Part shown: in pieces, positions 63,868 to 64,000 of the stretch
Layout: every line of letters starts with the position of its first letter
Numbering within the stretch: the stretch's first letter is position 1
NCBI RefSeq assembly: GCF_004359965.1
Contig: NZ_SMRQ01000004.1
Coordinates: 23,376-87,375 of the forward strand
Direction of reading: 5' to 3'
Source: Cognatilysobacter segetis
GTDB taxonomy: Bacteria > Pseudomonadota > Gammaproteobacteria > Xanthomonadales > Xanthomonadaceae
Length of the DNA: 64,000 bases
The notes under the pieces: model-generated
Database searches by the model: none
Told to the model about the DNA's origin: nothing
Seen by the model: the letters and a program-made list of their open reading frames with translations, nothing else
Program-made: the position numbers and the translations under genes

Positions 63868-64000
63868 TTACGGCGGCGTAACGATCGGCGGGGCGTGCGC
63901 GGCGACGCGCTCGCGGCGGAGCAGGTAGAGCCCGCTGCCCACGATGATCGCGGCGCCGAGCCAGGTCACGGCATCGGGCAGCACGCCCCACAGCGTCGCG
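63868..64000 (-). CDS. EamA/DMT-family transporter, C-terminal fragment (partial)
   Basis: The minus strand from the window edge to the TAA at 63868 encodes about 43 residues: ATLWGVLPDAVTWLGAAIIV and then GSGLYLLRRERV. This is the last membrane helix and basic end of a drug/metabolite transporter (EamA) family permease. The rest of the gene lies beyond 64000. It runs in the same direction as the secreted-protein gene and is 74 bases upstream of it. Confidence 0.8.
   Translation of the reverse strand, partial: ATLWGVLPDAVTWLGAAIIVGSGLYLLRRERVAAHAPPIVTPP

Overview
The window is a GC-rich (roughly 70 %) chromosomal segment of a gammaproteobacterium, most likely a Lysobacter/Luteimonas-type member of the Xanthomonadaceae (Lysobacteraceae). 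This rests on the gene set, the Xanthomonas-style LexA palindrome in front of the imuA-imuB-dnaE2 cassette, and a shallow reading of protein resemblance; no rRNA or other phylogenetic marker was available to confirm it. Nearly all of the DNA is protein coding. I see no tRNA, rRNA, insertion sequence, prophage or CRISPR array.

Layout. 1-3903: a minus-strand four-gene operon (DUF3348, DUF802, MotB/OmpA, DUF2894) that looks like a MotAB/ZorAB-type ion-driven membrane motor with a long helical tail. 3904-6147: two poorly conserved small genes, a possible structured RNA and a coiled-coil protein. 6356-11084: a large MASE1/PAS/GAF hybrid sensor kinase, queD and a phasin. 11220-15560: an RND efflux pump (adaptor and permease). 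15780-18970: free-methionine sulfoxide reductase, a TfoX C-terminal-domain protein, a cobalamin riboswitch and btuB. 19010-29452: envelope and metabolic genes (GtrA plus a GT-C-like membrane protein, glmU, a universal stress protein, DUF1003, an L,D-transpeptidase, a beta-CASP hydrolase, a 4,5-DOPA dioxygenase-like protein, a TRIC-like channel). 29496-36831: an ABC export operon (HlyD-like adaptor, ATPase, two FtsX/MacB-type permeases) followed by an NtrC-family response regulator and its NtrY-like kinase. The operon carries a near-consensus sigma-54 promoter, yet the regulator gene is frameshifted in a CG repeat. 37008-41896: glmS, a methyltransferase and cysteine-cluster protein pair, an orphan MbcA/ParS-like antitoxin domain protein and an aldo/keto reductase. 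41964-47669: the SOS mutagenesis cassette dnaE2-imuB-imuA under a perfect LexA palindrome. 48452-55633: the complete atpIBEFHAGDC operon with a recognisable sigma-70 promoter and terminator. 55927-60999: aceF, a MscS channel, lpd and an aspartate/glutamate racemase-like gene in one minus-strand unit. 61234-64000: an OmpW-like porin, a Nei/Fpg-type glycosylase, a secreted protein and the end of an EamA transporter.

Functional themes are energy metabolism (ATP synthase, pyruvate dehydrogenase E2/E3), amino-sugar and envelope precursor supply (glmS, glmU), export and envelope stress (RND pump, sigma-54-linked ABC exporter, mechanosensitive channel), and DNA damage tolerance (imu cassette, Nei). 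The most promising uncharacterised system is the DUF3348-DUF802-OmpA-DUF2894 operon. The best regulatory story is the sigma-54 promoter of the ABC exporter, with a candidate enhancer and a broken activator.
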